Of a stretch of 26,607 nucleotides of DNA, positions 14,111 to 21,325 are shown piece after piece. The first letter of the stretch is position 1; each line of letters begins with the position of its first letter. Location of the stretch: contig PLZZ01000127.1 of the NCBI GenBank assembly GCA_003153585.1, positions 884-27,490 on the forward strand, given 5' to 3'. The notes under the pieces were generated by a model. It made no database searches and had not been told where the DNA came from. It saw nothing but the letters and a program-made list of their open reading frames with translations. The position numbers were made by a program, and so were the translations under genes. This DNA is from Acidobacteriota bacterium (lineage in GTDB: Bacteria; Acidobacteriota; Terriglobia; Acidiferrales; UBA7541).

Positions 14111-14431
14111 ATGGAATACAGCGATAAGGTCCTGAAGTGCGCGGATTGCTCGGCGGAGTTTATCTTCACGGCCGGCGAGCAGATGTTTTTTGCGGACAAG
14201 GGTTTTAAGAACGAACCCAAGCGATGCAAAGCGTGCAAAGGGAGCCGCGGACAGAGCACGGGTGCGGGCTCAGGCTCGGGAAATGCGCAGCGGGTCGAGA
14301 CCAAAACTGTTTGCTCGCAATGCGGTAAAGAAACCACGGTTCCTTTCAAACCCACACAGGGACGGCCGGTGTTCTGCCGCGAATGCTTTCAGCAGCGGCG
14401 CAGTGCAGGCTCTCCCAGTGCGACAGTGTAG
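14111..14431 (+). CDS. Double zinc-ribbon protein of unknown function
   Basis: A 106-residue protein with two zinc-binding units. The first has Cys10, Cys13, Cys39 and Cys42 (CADC ... CKAC) around EFIFTAGEQMFFADKGF, as in the 'probable zinc-ribbon' family. The second has Cys68, Cys71, Cys89 and Cys92 (CSQCGKETTVPF ... VFCRECF), the CxxC-x17-CxxC module found in many bacterial small proteins. A Gly/Ser linker (about 44-58) joins them. The ATG at 14111 has GGAG 6 bases upstream and directly precedes the first ribbon; the frame is open further upstream without family character. Its place behind rpsU in a shared unit suggests a link with RNA or ribosomes, but no function is established. No membrane or signal segment is present. 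Confidence 0.85.
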   Translation: MEYSDKVLKCADCSAEFIFTAGEQMFFADKGFKNEPKRCKACKGSRGQSTGAGSGSGNAQRVETKTVCSQCGKETTVPFKPTQGRPVFCRECFQQRRSAGSPSATV

Positions 14432-14553
14432 TTGAAGACGCGCCGGCAACAACCGCGGGTCAAAACTGCTCGGGTGAGCCACCGGTTTTGCGGAGCCTGG
14501 AAATAACGGGCGCACCGGGCTTTCACCTCACGAAGCGGCATTCGTATTGTTAT

Positions 14554-14600
14554 GGCTTTTTGGTCGCGTCGCAGGGCGCGGCCAGAAAGCCTTTTTTTTT
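14554..14600 (+). terminator. Strong intrinsic terminator after the rpsU/zinc-ribbon unit
   Basis: The left arm GGCTTTTTGGTCGCGT (14554-14569) pairs with GCGCGGCCAGAAAGCC (14576-14591) over 16 positions, with three G-T wobbles, around a 6-base loop. It is followed at once by nine T (14592-14600). It lies 122 bases after the zinc-ribbon stop and shields the convergent gene. Confidence 0.92.
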
Positions 14601-14622
14601 GCGCCGCGAACGGACGCATAGG

Positions 14623-15762
14623 CTAGGCCGCTTGGGAGACCCGGGCCGGGGCGATTTCTCGAAGAGCCGTGACGAACATTTCCGTTTCCTGCTGCGTGCC
14701 GATGGTGATACGCAGGAAGTTGTTCATCGAAGGGAAACGGCGGCCAACGAGAATATTGCGAGCGGCAAATTGGTCGATGATCGGCTGCACGTCGGTGTGC
14801 ATGTCGATCATGACGAAATTGGTTTGCGAAGGGATGAAAGACCGGCCGTCCTTGGAAAGTTCGCTGCAAAGCCAGCTGCGTGTGCCGTTCATTTTATCGC
14901 GGCAGGACATGACATGCTCCGTATCCGCGAGACTCGCCAGACCTGCAGCAAGCACGGCAGCGTTTCCGTTATCCTGCAAGGCTTGCTCGCTGATCCGCGC
15001 AATCGTTTCCTTGGCTCCCACTGCGTAGCCCAGCCGCATACCGGCCATGCCGTAGATTTTTGAAAATGTGCGAGCAATAACCAGGTTGGGGTATTTCTGC
15101 GTCCATTCGGCGACGCTGCCGTAGCGCGGATCCTCAGCGAAATCGAAATAGGCTTCGTCAACGAGAATCAGAGTGGAAGATGGGACAGCGGGAACGAAAG
15201 TTGCCAATTCTTCGCGGGTAACGATCGTGCCGGTAGGATTATTGGGGTTGCAAACATACACGACGCCGGTTTTCGAAGTGCAGGCCGCGGCCATTTTCGG
15301 AAGGTCATGGCGGTGATCGGCGGTGAGAGGAATTTTCACGGGGTCGGCGTGCGTGATGCGCGCGTAATCGAGAACGGCTTCGAAAGTGGGCTGGGCGGCG
15401 ACAACATTTTTGCCAGGCCCAAGGAAAGCCATGTCCACACACCGCAAGATTTCTGTTGATCCGCAACCCAAGGCGATATTTTCGCGAGACATGCCGTAAT
15501 TTTTGGCGAGCGCATCGGTCAACTGGAGATAAGTGTTGTGAGGATAACGCGCGGCCACAGGCCCGCATGAATCGAGCGCTTGGAGAGCCTTAGGGGACGG
15601 GCCGTAGGGGTTTTCGTTGAAGTTCAAGTGGATGGTATTTTCTGAGGCCGTTAGCTCGAGTTTGTCATCCAATCTTAAGGGCAAGCGCGGCACGGTGAAA
15701 GCGACGGCAAGAGAGCCGAGGGTGCGCGAGAAGTGGCGCCGAGAAAAAAGTGAATCAGACAT
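14623..15762 (-). CDS. Histidinol-phosphate-aminotransferase-like PLP enzyme with Tat signal
   Basis: A 379-residue fold-type I aminotransferase, subgroup I-beta (HisC/CobC-like). Visible residues are GCGSTEIL (99-106), Asn173 in CNPNNPTG, Asp202 and Tyr205 in VDEAYFDF, the PLP lysine Lys235 in RTFSKIYGMAGMRLGY, and NFLRITIGT near the end with the carboxylate-binding Arg. The N-terminus is unusual: SRRHFSRTLG (7-16) matches the twin-arginine SRRxFxK pattern and precedes a short hydrophobic stretch (LGSLAVAFTV), so export of the folded holoenzyme is predicted. The start has AGGAG 7 bases upstream. Housekeeping HisC is cytosolic, so a different substrate outside the cytoplasm is likely. It is a single gene with its own promoter and is divergent from a DinB-fold gene. 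Confidence 0.87.
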   Translation of the reverse strand: MSDSLFSRRHFSRTLGSLAVAFTVPRLPLRLDDKLELTASENTIHLNFNENPYGPSPKALQALDSCGPVAARYPHNTYLQLTDALAKNYGMSRENIALGCGSTEILRCVDMAFLGPGKNVVAAQPTFEAVLDYARITHADPVKIPLTADHRHDLPKMAAACTSKTGVVYVCNPNNPTGTIVTREELATFVPAVPSSTLILVDEAYFDFAEDPRYGSVAEWTQKYPNLVIARTFSKIYGMAGMRLGYAVGAKETIARISEQALQDNGNAAVLAAGLASLADTEHVMSCRDKMNGTRSWLCSELSKDGRSFIPSQTNFVMIDMHTDVQPIIDQFAARNILVGRRFPSMNNFLRITIGTQQETEMFVTALREIAPARVSQAA

Positions 15763-15787
15763 GTCACACTCCTGAGGATTCGCAGCG

Positions 15788-15816
15788 ATAATACGACGCG
15801 AAAAGCAATCGGGCAA
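15788..15816 (-). promoter_or_regulatory. Promoter of the Tat-signal aminotransferase gene
   Basis: On the minus strand TTGCCC (plus 15811-15816), exactly 17 bases, then TATTAT (plus 15788-15793). Transcription would begin near 15781, leaving a leader of about 20 bases with AGGAG. Confidence 0.6.
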
Positions 15817-15910
15817 GCAGTCGCTTTGACGCTACCAACAGCATTGGCCGAAGCCCGCTGGATGTCCGTTCTAGCCGGTATTTTTATTTCTTCTTGTAAG
15901 GAGAGAGTTC

Positions 15911-16387
15911 ATGGAAAAAGCATTACGCGAGCAGCTGCGAAAAGTTCTAAGCTGGGGTGAAGCTCACACAGATGGGAAACAATCAATTGATGGACTTTCA
16001 AAATCCAAGCGCGGTGTAAGACCGCCCGGTGCACCCCACTCCGCATGGGAACTTCTGGAACATATGCGAATCGCTCAGTGGGACATCCTTAGTTTTTGTC
16101 TGGACCCCAAACATGCTTCGCCGGCGTGGCCGTCCGGCTATTGGCCAAAGACACCGAATCCACCCAGCGACGACGCGTGGAAGCAGTCGGTGGAAGCGTT
16201 TCAAAAAGATAACGAGGCGATGGGAAATCTGGTGGTGGATCCGAAACACGATCTCCTCGCGCCGATAGCCCACGGGACCGGCCAGACGATTTTGCGCCAA
16301 GTTTTGTTGCTTGCCGATCACAATTCCTATCATCTGGGCCAATTTGTGCTGGTGCGCCGGCTCTTGGAGGATTGGAAGGAGAAATAA
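15911..16387 (+). CDS. DinB/YfiT-fold protein (second copy)
   Basis: A 158-residue four-helix-bundle protein of the DinB superfamily. Metal ligands are visible at His51 (WELLEHMRIAQWDIL) and at His137 and His141 (LLADHNSYHLGQFVLVRRLL), the classic family pattern. The start is supported by AAGGAG a few bases upstream. The protein is more tryptophan- and proline-rich in the middle (SPAWPSGYWPKTPNPP) than the copy at 1545-2054 and is clearly a different subfamily. The substrate is unknown. The stop codon lies directly before an inverted repeat and the sucA promoter; it may or may not be transcribed into sucA. Confidence 0.88.
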   Translation: MEKALREQLRKVLSWGEAHTDGKQSIDGLSKSKRGVRPPGAPHSAWELLEHMRIAQWDILSFCLDPKHASPAWPSGYWPKTPNPPSDDAWKQSVEAFQKDNEAMGNLVVDPKHDLLAPIAHGTGQTILRQVLLLADHNSYHLGQFVLVRRLLEDWKEK

Positions 16388-16407
16388 CGACCGGTTCTCA
16401 CCGGTCG
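16388..16407. repeat. Perfect 8-bp stem inverted repeat between DinB gene and sucA
   Basis: CGACCGGT (16388-16395) and ACCGGTCG (16400-16407) flank TCTC. A second small stem, GGCT-GTGC-AGCC (16408-16419), follows at once. The first could terminate the DinB transcript, although no T run follows, or act as an operator because it covers the -35 position of the sucA promoter. Confidence 0.6.
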
Positions 16408-16421
16408 GGCTGTGCAGCCGT

Positions 16422-16427
16422 TATAAT
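16422..16427 (+). promoter_or_regulatory. sucA -10 box
   Basis: A perfect TATAAT lies 25 bases before the sucA start, with no recognisable -35 box. The -35 position falls within the adjacent inverted repeat, which suggests activator- or repressor-dependent transcription. GAGGAG (16443-16448) is the ribosome site. Confidence 0.5.
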
Positions 16428-16452
16428 ATAAGGACCAATTGCGAGGAGATTC

Positions 16453-18933
16453 ATGAGCCGGCAACACGCTGTAGCGGAATCCGTAGCCTCAAAAGAGAGC
16501 CAGGACCGGGTGTGGGATGCGTTTCGCCGGTGGGGCTATTTGCAAGCAGACCTCGACCCCTTAGGCGATCTGCAACCGGTAGCTATGCCGGAGCTTGAAG
16601 TGACCGGGCCGGAAGCCGACGCGGCTCGGCGCTTCTATTGCGGAACAATCGGCGTGGAGTTCATGCACATCGCCGATCGCGAGCGCAGGCAGTGGATTCA
16701 GGAGCGGATGGAATCAGAGGCTCCGGAAGTCGATCGCGAACGAATTTTGGAATGGCTGGTGCGCGCGGAAATTTTCGAGCAGGTCCTGCAAACCCGCTAT
16801 TTGGGAACGAAGCGTTATTCGCTCGAGGGTGAAGCGGCTTTGCTGCCATTGCTGGATGCAATCCTGAGCGCGGGAGCGGAACAAGGCCTGCAGCAAGCGA
16901 TGTTGGCAATGAGCCACCGGGGCCGATTGAATGTCATGGTGCACGTCGTGGGCCGCGGGGCTGCAGAGGTTTTTGCGCGATTCGAGGACGTGGATCCGCG
17001 CAGCGTGCTGGGCGGTGGAGACGTGAAGTATCACATGGGCGCGACGGGGGATTTTTCTGCCGCGGACGGGCGGACGGTCGGAATCCACCTTGTTTCCAAT
17101 CCGAGCCATCTGGAAGCCGTCGATCCAGTCGCCATGGGACGCGCGCGCGCAAAACAAACCCGCGCGGGAGAATCCGGTCGAAAAGAAATTGTTCCGGTAT
17201 TGATGCACGGCGACGCTGCGTTTGCGGGGCAGGGAATCACCGCGGAAACGTTGAATATGGCTGAGGTTCCGGGTTTCACCGTCGGCGGCTCGGTGAATAT
17301 TATCGTGAATAATTTGATCGGGTTCACCACTGTTCCGCGCGACTTGCATTCTTCGCAATTTTCATCGGACTTGGCGAAGCGTCTGCCCATTCCTATTTTT
17401 CATGTGAACGCTGAAGATCCGGAGGCGGTCGCACGCGTCGGACGGATCGCAATGGAGTACCGCTACGCGTTTAATTCACCCGCAGTGGTGGATTTGATCG
17501 GGTATCGCCGGCACGGGCATAGCGAAGTGGACGACCCCACCATTACGCAACCGTTGCGCTATCGAAAAATTCTGGCACACCCGCAACTTTGGCAGATTTA
17601 CGCCAAGAAAATCGGCGTTGATCCTGAGCCCATCGTGGCGCGGATAAGGCAGGAACTGGATGCCGCGCAGAAACACGCACTGGAGCTGGAGAAAAACCCG
17701 CCGATGCGGAAGCTTCCTGCTTACTGGGATGCTTATCGCGGCGGCCGCTACTCCGCGTCCATGGAAGTCAATACAGGCGTGCCGGAAAGCGAACTGACAA
17801 CAATCGGCGAAGCGCTTTCCAGTTATCCGAAAAGCTTTCACATCCATCTGAAAGTAAAAAAGCTCCTGGAACAAAGACTGGAAATGGCGCGCGGCAAACG
17901 AGCTATCGATTACGGGATGGCGGAGGCGCTTGCGTTTGGCTCGCTGGTGAAGCAAGGCACGCCCGTGCGTCTGACGGGACAAGACACGCGGCGCGGGACG
18001 TTTAATCAGCGGCATGCTGCGCTGATCGATATCGAGACGGAGCAGGATTACGTGCCGCTCGAACATGTGTCGCCAGGGCAAGCTTGGTTCGAGGCTTACA
18101 ATTCGCCGCTTTCCGAGGCTTCGGTTCTCGGGTTCGAATACGGCTTCAGCCGGGACTTTCCGGAAGCGCTGGTGCTGTGGGAAGCGCAGTTCGGTGATTT
18201 CGCCAACGGCGCGGAAATCATCATCGATCAATTCGTAGCCGCAGGTGAAGACAAATGGAATTTGCTTTCGGGACTTGTGATGCTGCTGCCCCACGGTTAC
18301 GAAGGGCAAGGGCCGGAACATTCGAGTGCGCGTATCGAGCGGTTCTTGCAGCTTGCAGCGCGAGATAATATTCAAATCTGCCAGCCTTCCACCGCCGCGC
18401 AGTATTTTCATTTATTGCGGCGGCAAGCGCTGAGAGCGTGGCGCAAACCGCTAGTGGTCTTCACTCCGAAGAGCATGCTGCGCAATCCGGTGGCTTGTTC
18501 GGCGCTGTCCGATCTCGCGGCGCCTCGATTCCAACGTGTGGTTCCAGACGCAGGCGATGGATCCGCTACACGCGTTCTGCTTTGTAGCGGCAAGATCAGG
18601 TACGAGCTAGCGGCTGAACGAGAGAAACGCAAAGACACTTCGACGGCCATTGTTACTCTCGAGCAACTCTATCCATTTCCTGAGGCCGAGTTAGCCGCGG
18701 AAATGGATCGTCACGCGAACGCGCGCGAGTTTGTGTGGGTGCAGGAAGAGCCGGCCAATATGGGCGCGCTTGCGTTTTTGCTGCCGCGTCTCGAACGCTT
18801 GGCGCGCGGACGAGCGGTGCTCTCCGTGAAACGCTCTGCAAGCGCGAGCCCGGCTACGGGCTCGCATAAAGCGCACGAGATGGAGCAGCACACGCTCATC
18901 TCCCTGGCGTTCGGCCTACCTAATGCCAAATAG
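16453..18933 (+). CDS. sucA: 2-oxoglutarate dehydrogenase E1 component
   Basis: An 826-residue thiamine-diphosphate enzyme that decarboxylates 2-oxoglutarate and passes the succinyl group to the lipoyl arm of E2 (EC 1.2.4.2, TCA cycle). SucA motifs are plentiful: YSLEGEAALLP (122-132), AMSHRGRLNVMVHV (152-165), the ThDP-binding GDAAFAGQG (253-261) closing with VNNLIGFTT, YRRHGHSEVDDP (351-362), LTGQDTRRGTFNQRH (507-521), WEAQFGDFANGA (576-587) and LLPHGYEGQGPEHSSAR (611-627). The start is supported by GAGGAG. The protein is about 100 residues shorter than E. coli SucA (933), the difference being mainly at the N-terminus. No sucB or lpd is adjacent: the next gene is convergent 11 bases away, so E2 and E3 must be elsewhere. 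Confidence 0.95.
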   Translation: MSRQHAVAESVASKESQDRVWDAFRRWGYLQADLDPLGDLQPVAMPELEVTGPEADAARRFYCGTIGVEFMHIADRERRQWIQERMESEAPEVDRERILEWLVRAEIFEQVLQTRYLGTKRYSLEGEAALLPLLDAILSAGAEQGLQQAMLAMSHRGRLNVMVHVVGRGAAEVFARFEDVDPRSVLGGGDVKYHMGATGDFSAADGRTVGIHLVSNPSHLEAVDPVAMGRARAKQTRAGESGRKEIVPVLMHGDAAFAGQGITAETLNMAEVPGFTVGGSVNIIVNNLIGFTTVPRDLHSSQFSSDLAKRLPIPIFHVNAEDPEAVARVGRIAMEYRYAFNSPAVVDLIGYRRHGHSEVDDPTITQPLRYRKILAHPQLWQIYAKKIGVDPEPIVARIRQELDAAQKHALELEKNPPMRKLPAYWDAYRGGRYSASMEVNTGVPESELTTIGEALSSYPKSFHIHLKVKKLLEQRLEMARGKRAIDYGMAEALAFGSLVKQGTPVRLTGQDTRRGTFNQRHAALIDIETEQDYVPLEHVSPGQAWFEAYNSPLSEASVLGFEYGFSRDFPEALVLWEAQFGDFANGAEIIIDQFVAAGEDKWNLLSGLVMLLPHGYEGQGPEHSSARIERFLQLAARDNIQICQPSTAAQYFHLLRRQALRAWRKPLVVFTPKSMLRNPVACSALSDLAAPRFQRVVPDAGDGSATRVLLCSGKIRYELAAEREKRKDTSTAIVTLEQLYPFPEAELAAEMDRHANAREFVWVQEEPANMGALAFLLPRLERLARGRAVLSVKRSASASPATGSHKAHEMEQHTLISLAFGLPNAK

Positions 18934-18944
18934 TCTTCTGCGAT

Positions 18945-19970
18945 TTATTTCTTAGAAATGATAAAGCTCTGCGGACCCGGCGTACGGTGCAGCTCGCTCG
19001 AAGAGAATCCCGCCGCGCGGAACATCCGATCGTATTCCGAGAATGGATAGGCATCGCCTGCTCGCGTGGAGCCGAGCATCACGATACTGAACGCGGCTGC
19101 GACAGGAGGCGTCACGCGGTCTTCATTGGGAACGAATTCAACGCTGACTACGGCGCCGTCCGGTTTGAGCGCAGAATGAATCTTGCGCAAAAGAGTTCCA
19201 ATCGCGGCGGAATCGAAGTGGTGCAGGAACCCTGTTAACAGGACCAAATCGTAGTCCTTACCGAATTCCACTTCGAATGCGTTTCCCGGCAAAGTGTGAT
19301 AACGCGCGGCCACCCCGGCGGCCTGAGCATTTTCCTTGGCTACATCCAAAACGCGAGGCCAGTCCACGGCGAAAATCTCCGCGTTGGGATTGTGTTTTGC
19401 AATCGTGACGCCGTAGATTCCGTGACCCGCAGCGATGTCGAGCACTTTCCATTTCTTGCCGGCACTCGCGTTAACGGTTTCCGCGAGTCCTTCCGCGGCG
19501 AGTTTCTGCAAAGGAGCCATGGAGCGGGCAAACTCCACCCATTTCGGACTGTCGGGTTCGGTGGTAGTCGCGTCGCCCTCTAGCGAGCCACCTTTACGTA
19601 CGATGGCCGTCAAATCCTTGAAAGGGTCGGTCAATTCCGGAAGGGTAAGAAATCCGACGGCTGAGCCGATATATGCAGGGGACCGCTTGTTAAGAAAAAT
19701 CGATGAATCAGGCGCGAGTTCATAGAGCTGCCCGTCCTTCGCCAGGAATCCGTTGACCACGAGAAAGTCACACAAGATGCGAATTCCGCGCTCGGATGCC
19801 TGACATTTCTGGGCAAGCGTTGCCGCAGTATTTGTTCCCTGGCTGATCGCGGTGAAAACGTCGAGTTCGATCGCGGTTTTTAGCGCTGCTGTTTTTTGAT
19901 ACGCGTTGAGCGTTTCAAAGATACGCTCCGGCCCCGGACCCTGCGATGGACGATCTGTGGCTGAAGCCAT
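18945..19970 (-). CDS. SAM-dependent methyltransferase, O-methyltransferase (COMT-like) type
   Basis: A 341-residue class I methyltransferase with an N-terminal winged-helix dimerisation domain (about 15-100: AYQKTAALKTAIELDVF, ASERGIRILCDFLVV) and a Rossmann domain. SAM motif I is VLDIAAGHGIYG (176-187), acidic loop II is FAVDWPRVLD (200-209), and a later motif is LLTGFLHHFD (244-253), where His could serve as the base as in O-methyltransferases. This layout matches acetylserotonin/hydroxyneurosporene/caffeate-type O-methyltransferases, a family of small-molecule enzymes; the substrate is unknown. AGGAGA lies about 7 bases before the ATG. It follows the metallophosphoesterase gene on the same strand after 32 bases and is probably its operon partner. 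Confidence 0.88.
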   Translation of the reverse strand: MASATDRPSQGPGPERIFETLNAYQKTAALKTAIELDVFTAISQGTNTAATLAQKCQASERGIRILCDFLVVNGFLAKDGQLYELAPDSSIFLNKRSPAYIGSAVGFLTLPELTDPFKDLTAIVRKGGSLEGDATTTEPDSPKWVEFARSMAPLQKLAAEGLAETVNASAGKKWKVLDIAAGHGIYGVTIAKHNPNAEIFAVDWPRVLDVAKENAQAAGVAARYHTLPGNAFEVEFGKDYDLVLLTGFLHHFDSAAIGTLLRKIHSALKPDGAVVSVEFVPNEDRVTPPVAAAFSIVMLGSTRAGDAYPFSEYDRMFRAAGFSSSELHRTPGPQSFIISKK

Positions 19971-20002
19971 GTGGATTTCTCCTGGAGTTAGAAGTTCTTA
20001 CG

Positions 20003-21127
20003 TTAGTGAGTAATTGAGTTCTCGGCGAAGCACCAGTGAACGAACTCCGGCTTATAGCGGCTGACGACAGCAGCCGGCACGTCAGATTCTTGCAAGCGCT
20101 TGAACGTGAACTGAATTTCGCCTGAAGGCTGCACTGCCGCGAGCAAGAAGCCGTACACGTTTGTTTCCGCCGCGTGCGCGCCGGAGTGATCCTTCGGCAG
20201 GGCATAGCGAACCGCGCCCGCAGTGCCGACGATCCAGCCCAGGAGCACACCGCCATTAGTGCGCCAGTACTCGGTATTGAAAATACCATCCATATAATAA
20301 TGCGAGTGGCTTGCCAGCACGTAAACGCGCTTGTGAGCTTGGTCTTGCGTCTTGAGCAGATCGTTGTAAACGCGGCGGCCGCTTTCGATTCCGGCTGCAG
20401 ACTGATTCATGCTGTGATTTTCTGAAATGCTTTCAGGAAGAGCTTCGTGCATTCCGACGACGACGGTGCGGATCTGCGCGTTCGATTCCGCAGCCCGCAA
20501 TGTTTTTTCAAGCCACCTCATCTGCGCCGCATCGAATTGATCGGGCGTGGAATTATCGAGGTTGATGAAATCCACTCCGTTTTGTATCCAGTGGTAGTAG
20601 GTGGTGAGCTTGTGCGAGAAAGCATCGTCGCGAAGACGCTGCTCGCGAAGCTTGGGCGCGTCCAGCCAGTCGGCGAACTGAATGATGTATTGCTCGCGGG
20701 TCTTCGGAGAGATCGTTTCATGGTTGCCGATGCCCAAAAAAACGGGAAACTCTCCGAACGGAGTGATTTGATTTCGAATGAAGTCGTCCCACGCGATTTC
20801 TTCATAATCGATGATATCGAGCGGCTTCGCAAGGTGCTCGGGCTGGTGTTGAATATCCTCATCGAATTCGTAAATCGCGCGAAAATCGCCGAGGTGCCAA
20901 TAGAAGCTCGCTTCTGATTGGATTACGCCGGCAGCAATCCCGGGCATCACCACATCCCCACAATTGCGCGAATCGCCGGAGACGGCGAAGTACCATACGC
21001 TGCCATTCGATTGTTGCGCCGCAGGTGCGGATTCCCGCGCAGCAGTCTGGGCCAGCGCCGCGGGAGCCAGCGCGCACATCAAGCTGAACCCAAGCAACGC
21101 GACGCAAAGAATTGTTCGCCAATTCAT
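20003..21127 (-). CDS. Secreted calcineurin-like/purple-acid-phosphatase-like metallophosphoesterase
   Basis: A 374-residue exported protein. Residues 1-27 form a Sec signal peptide (RTILCVALLGFSL ... APAALAQ), with likely cleavage after Ala26. Metallophosphoesterase motifs run in order: GDSR (51-54, Asp52), GDF..IY (80-86, Asp81), GNHE (134-137), VGMH (224-227) and SHSH (273-276). Motif I has no DxH histidine, and the V-x-x-H fourth motif resembles purple acid phosphatases more than bacterial phosphodiesterases. It probably hydrolyses phosphate mono- or diesters outside the cytoplasm; the substrate is unknown. The start has AGGGGG close upstream. The frame continues upstream, and an ATG at 21193 would give a hydrophobic start ending in a lipobox-like VLGC, a less favoured alternative. 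The downstream methyltransferase gene is 32 bases away. Confidence 0.8.
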   Translation of the reverse strand: MNWRTILCVALLGFSLMCALAPAALAQTAARESAPAAQQSNGSVWYFAVSGDSRNCGDVVMPGIAAGVIQSEASFYWHLGDFRAIYEFDEDIQHQPEHLAKPLDIIDYEEIAWDDFIRNQITPFGEFPVFLGIGNHETISPKTREQYIIQFADWLDAPKLREQRLRDDAFSHKLTTYYHWIQNGVDFINLDNSTPDQFDAAQMRWLEKTLRAAESNAQIRTVVVGMHEALPESISENHSMNQSAAGIESGRRVYNDLLKTQDQAHKRVYVLASHSHYYMDGIFNTEYWRTNGGVLLGWIVGTAGAVRYALPKDHSGAHAAETNVYGFLLAAVQPSGEIQFTFKRLQESDVPAAVVSRYKPEFVHWCFAENSITH

Positions 21128-21135
21128 CGAACCCC

Positions 21136-21152
21136 CTGCCAGTTTCTGGCAG
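21136..21152. repeat. Perfect 17-bp palindrome next to the metallophosphoesterase ribosome site
   Basis: CTGCCAG (21136-21142) and CTGGCAG (21146-21152) are perfect complements around TTT. On the minus strand the repeat runs directly into the AGGGGG ribosome site, 9 bases before the ATG. It may be an operator, or an mRNA hairpin that limits translation. Confidence 0.55.
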
Positions 21153-21325
21153 CCAAGCACAAAGAAAATTAAGGCAAAGATAACGGGTGTCATTCTCTCG
21201 CTAGCGCGCACAGGAGGCAATCGCAGAAATACGGAATTCACTTGGAAGAATGCCGCGGTCTCGCTTACATTTCTTGCGACCGAAACGGCGGTACGCGCAC
21301 TCGATATGGCGCAGAGGCAGCCGGC

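Noticed and set aside
17476..18411. 311-residue minus-strand ORF
   Set aside because: Antisense shadow of sucA, whose catalytic motifs lie in this interval.
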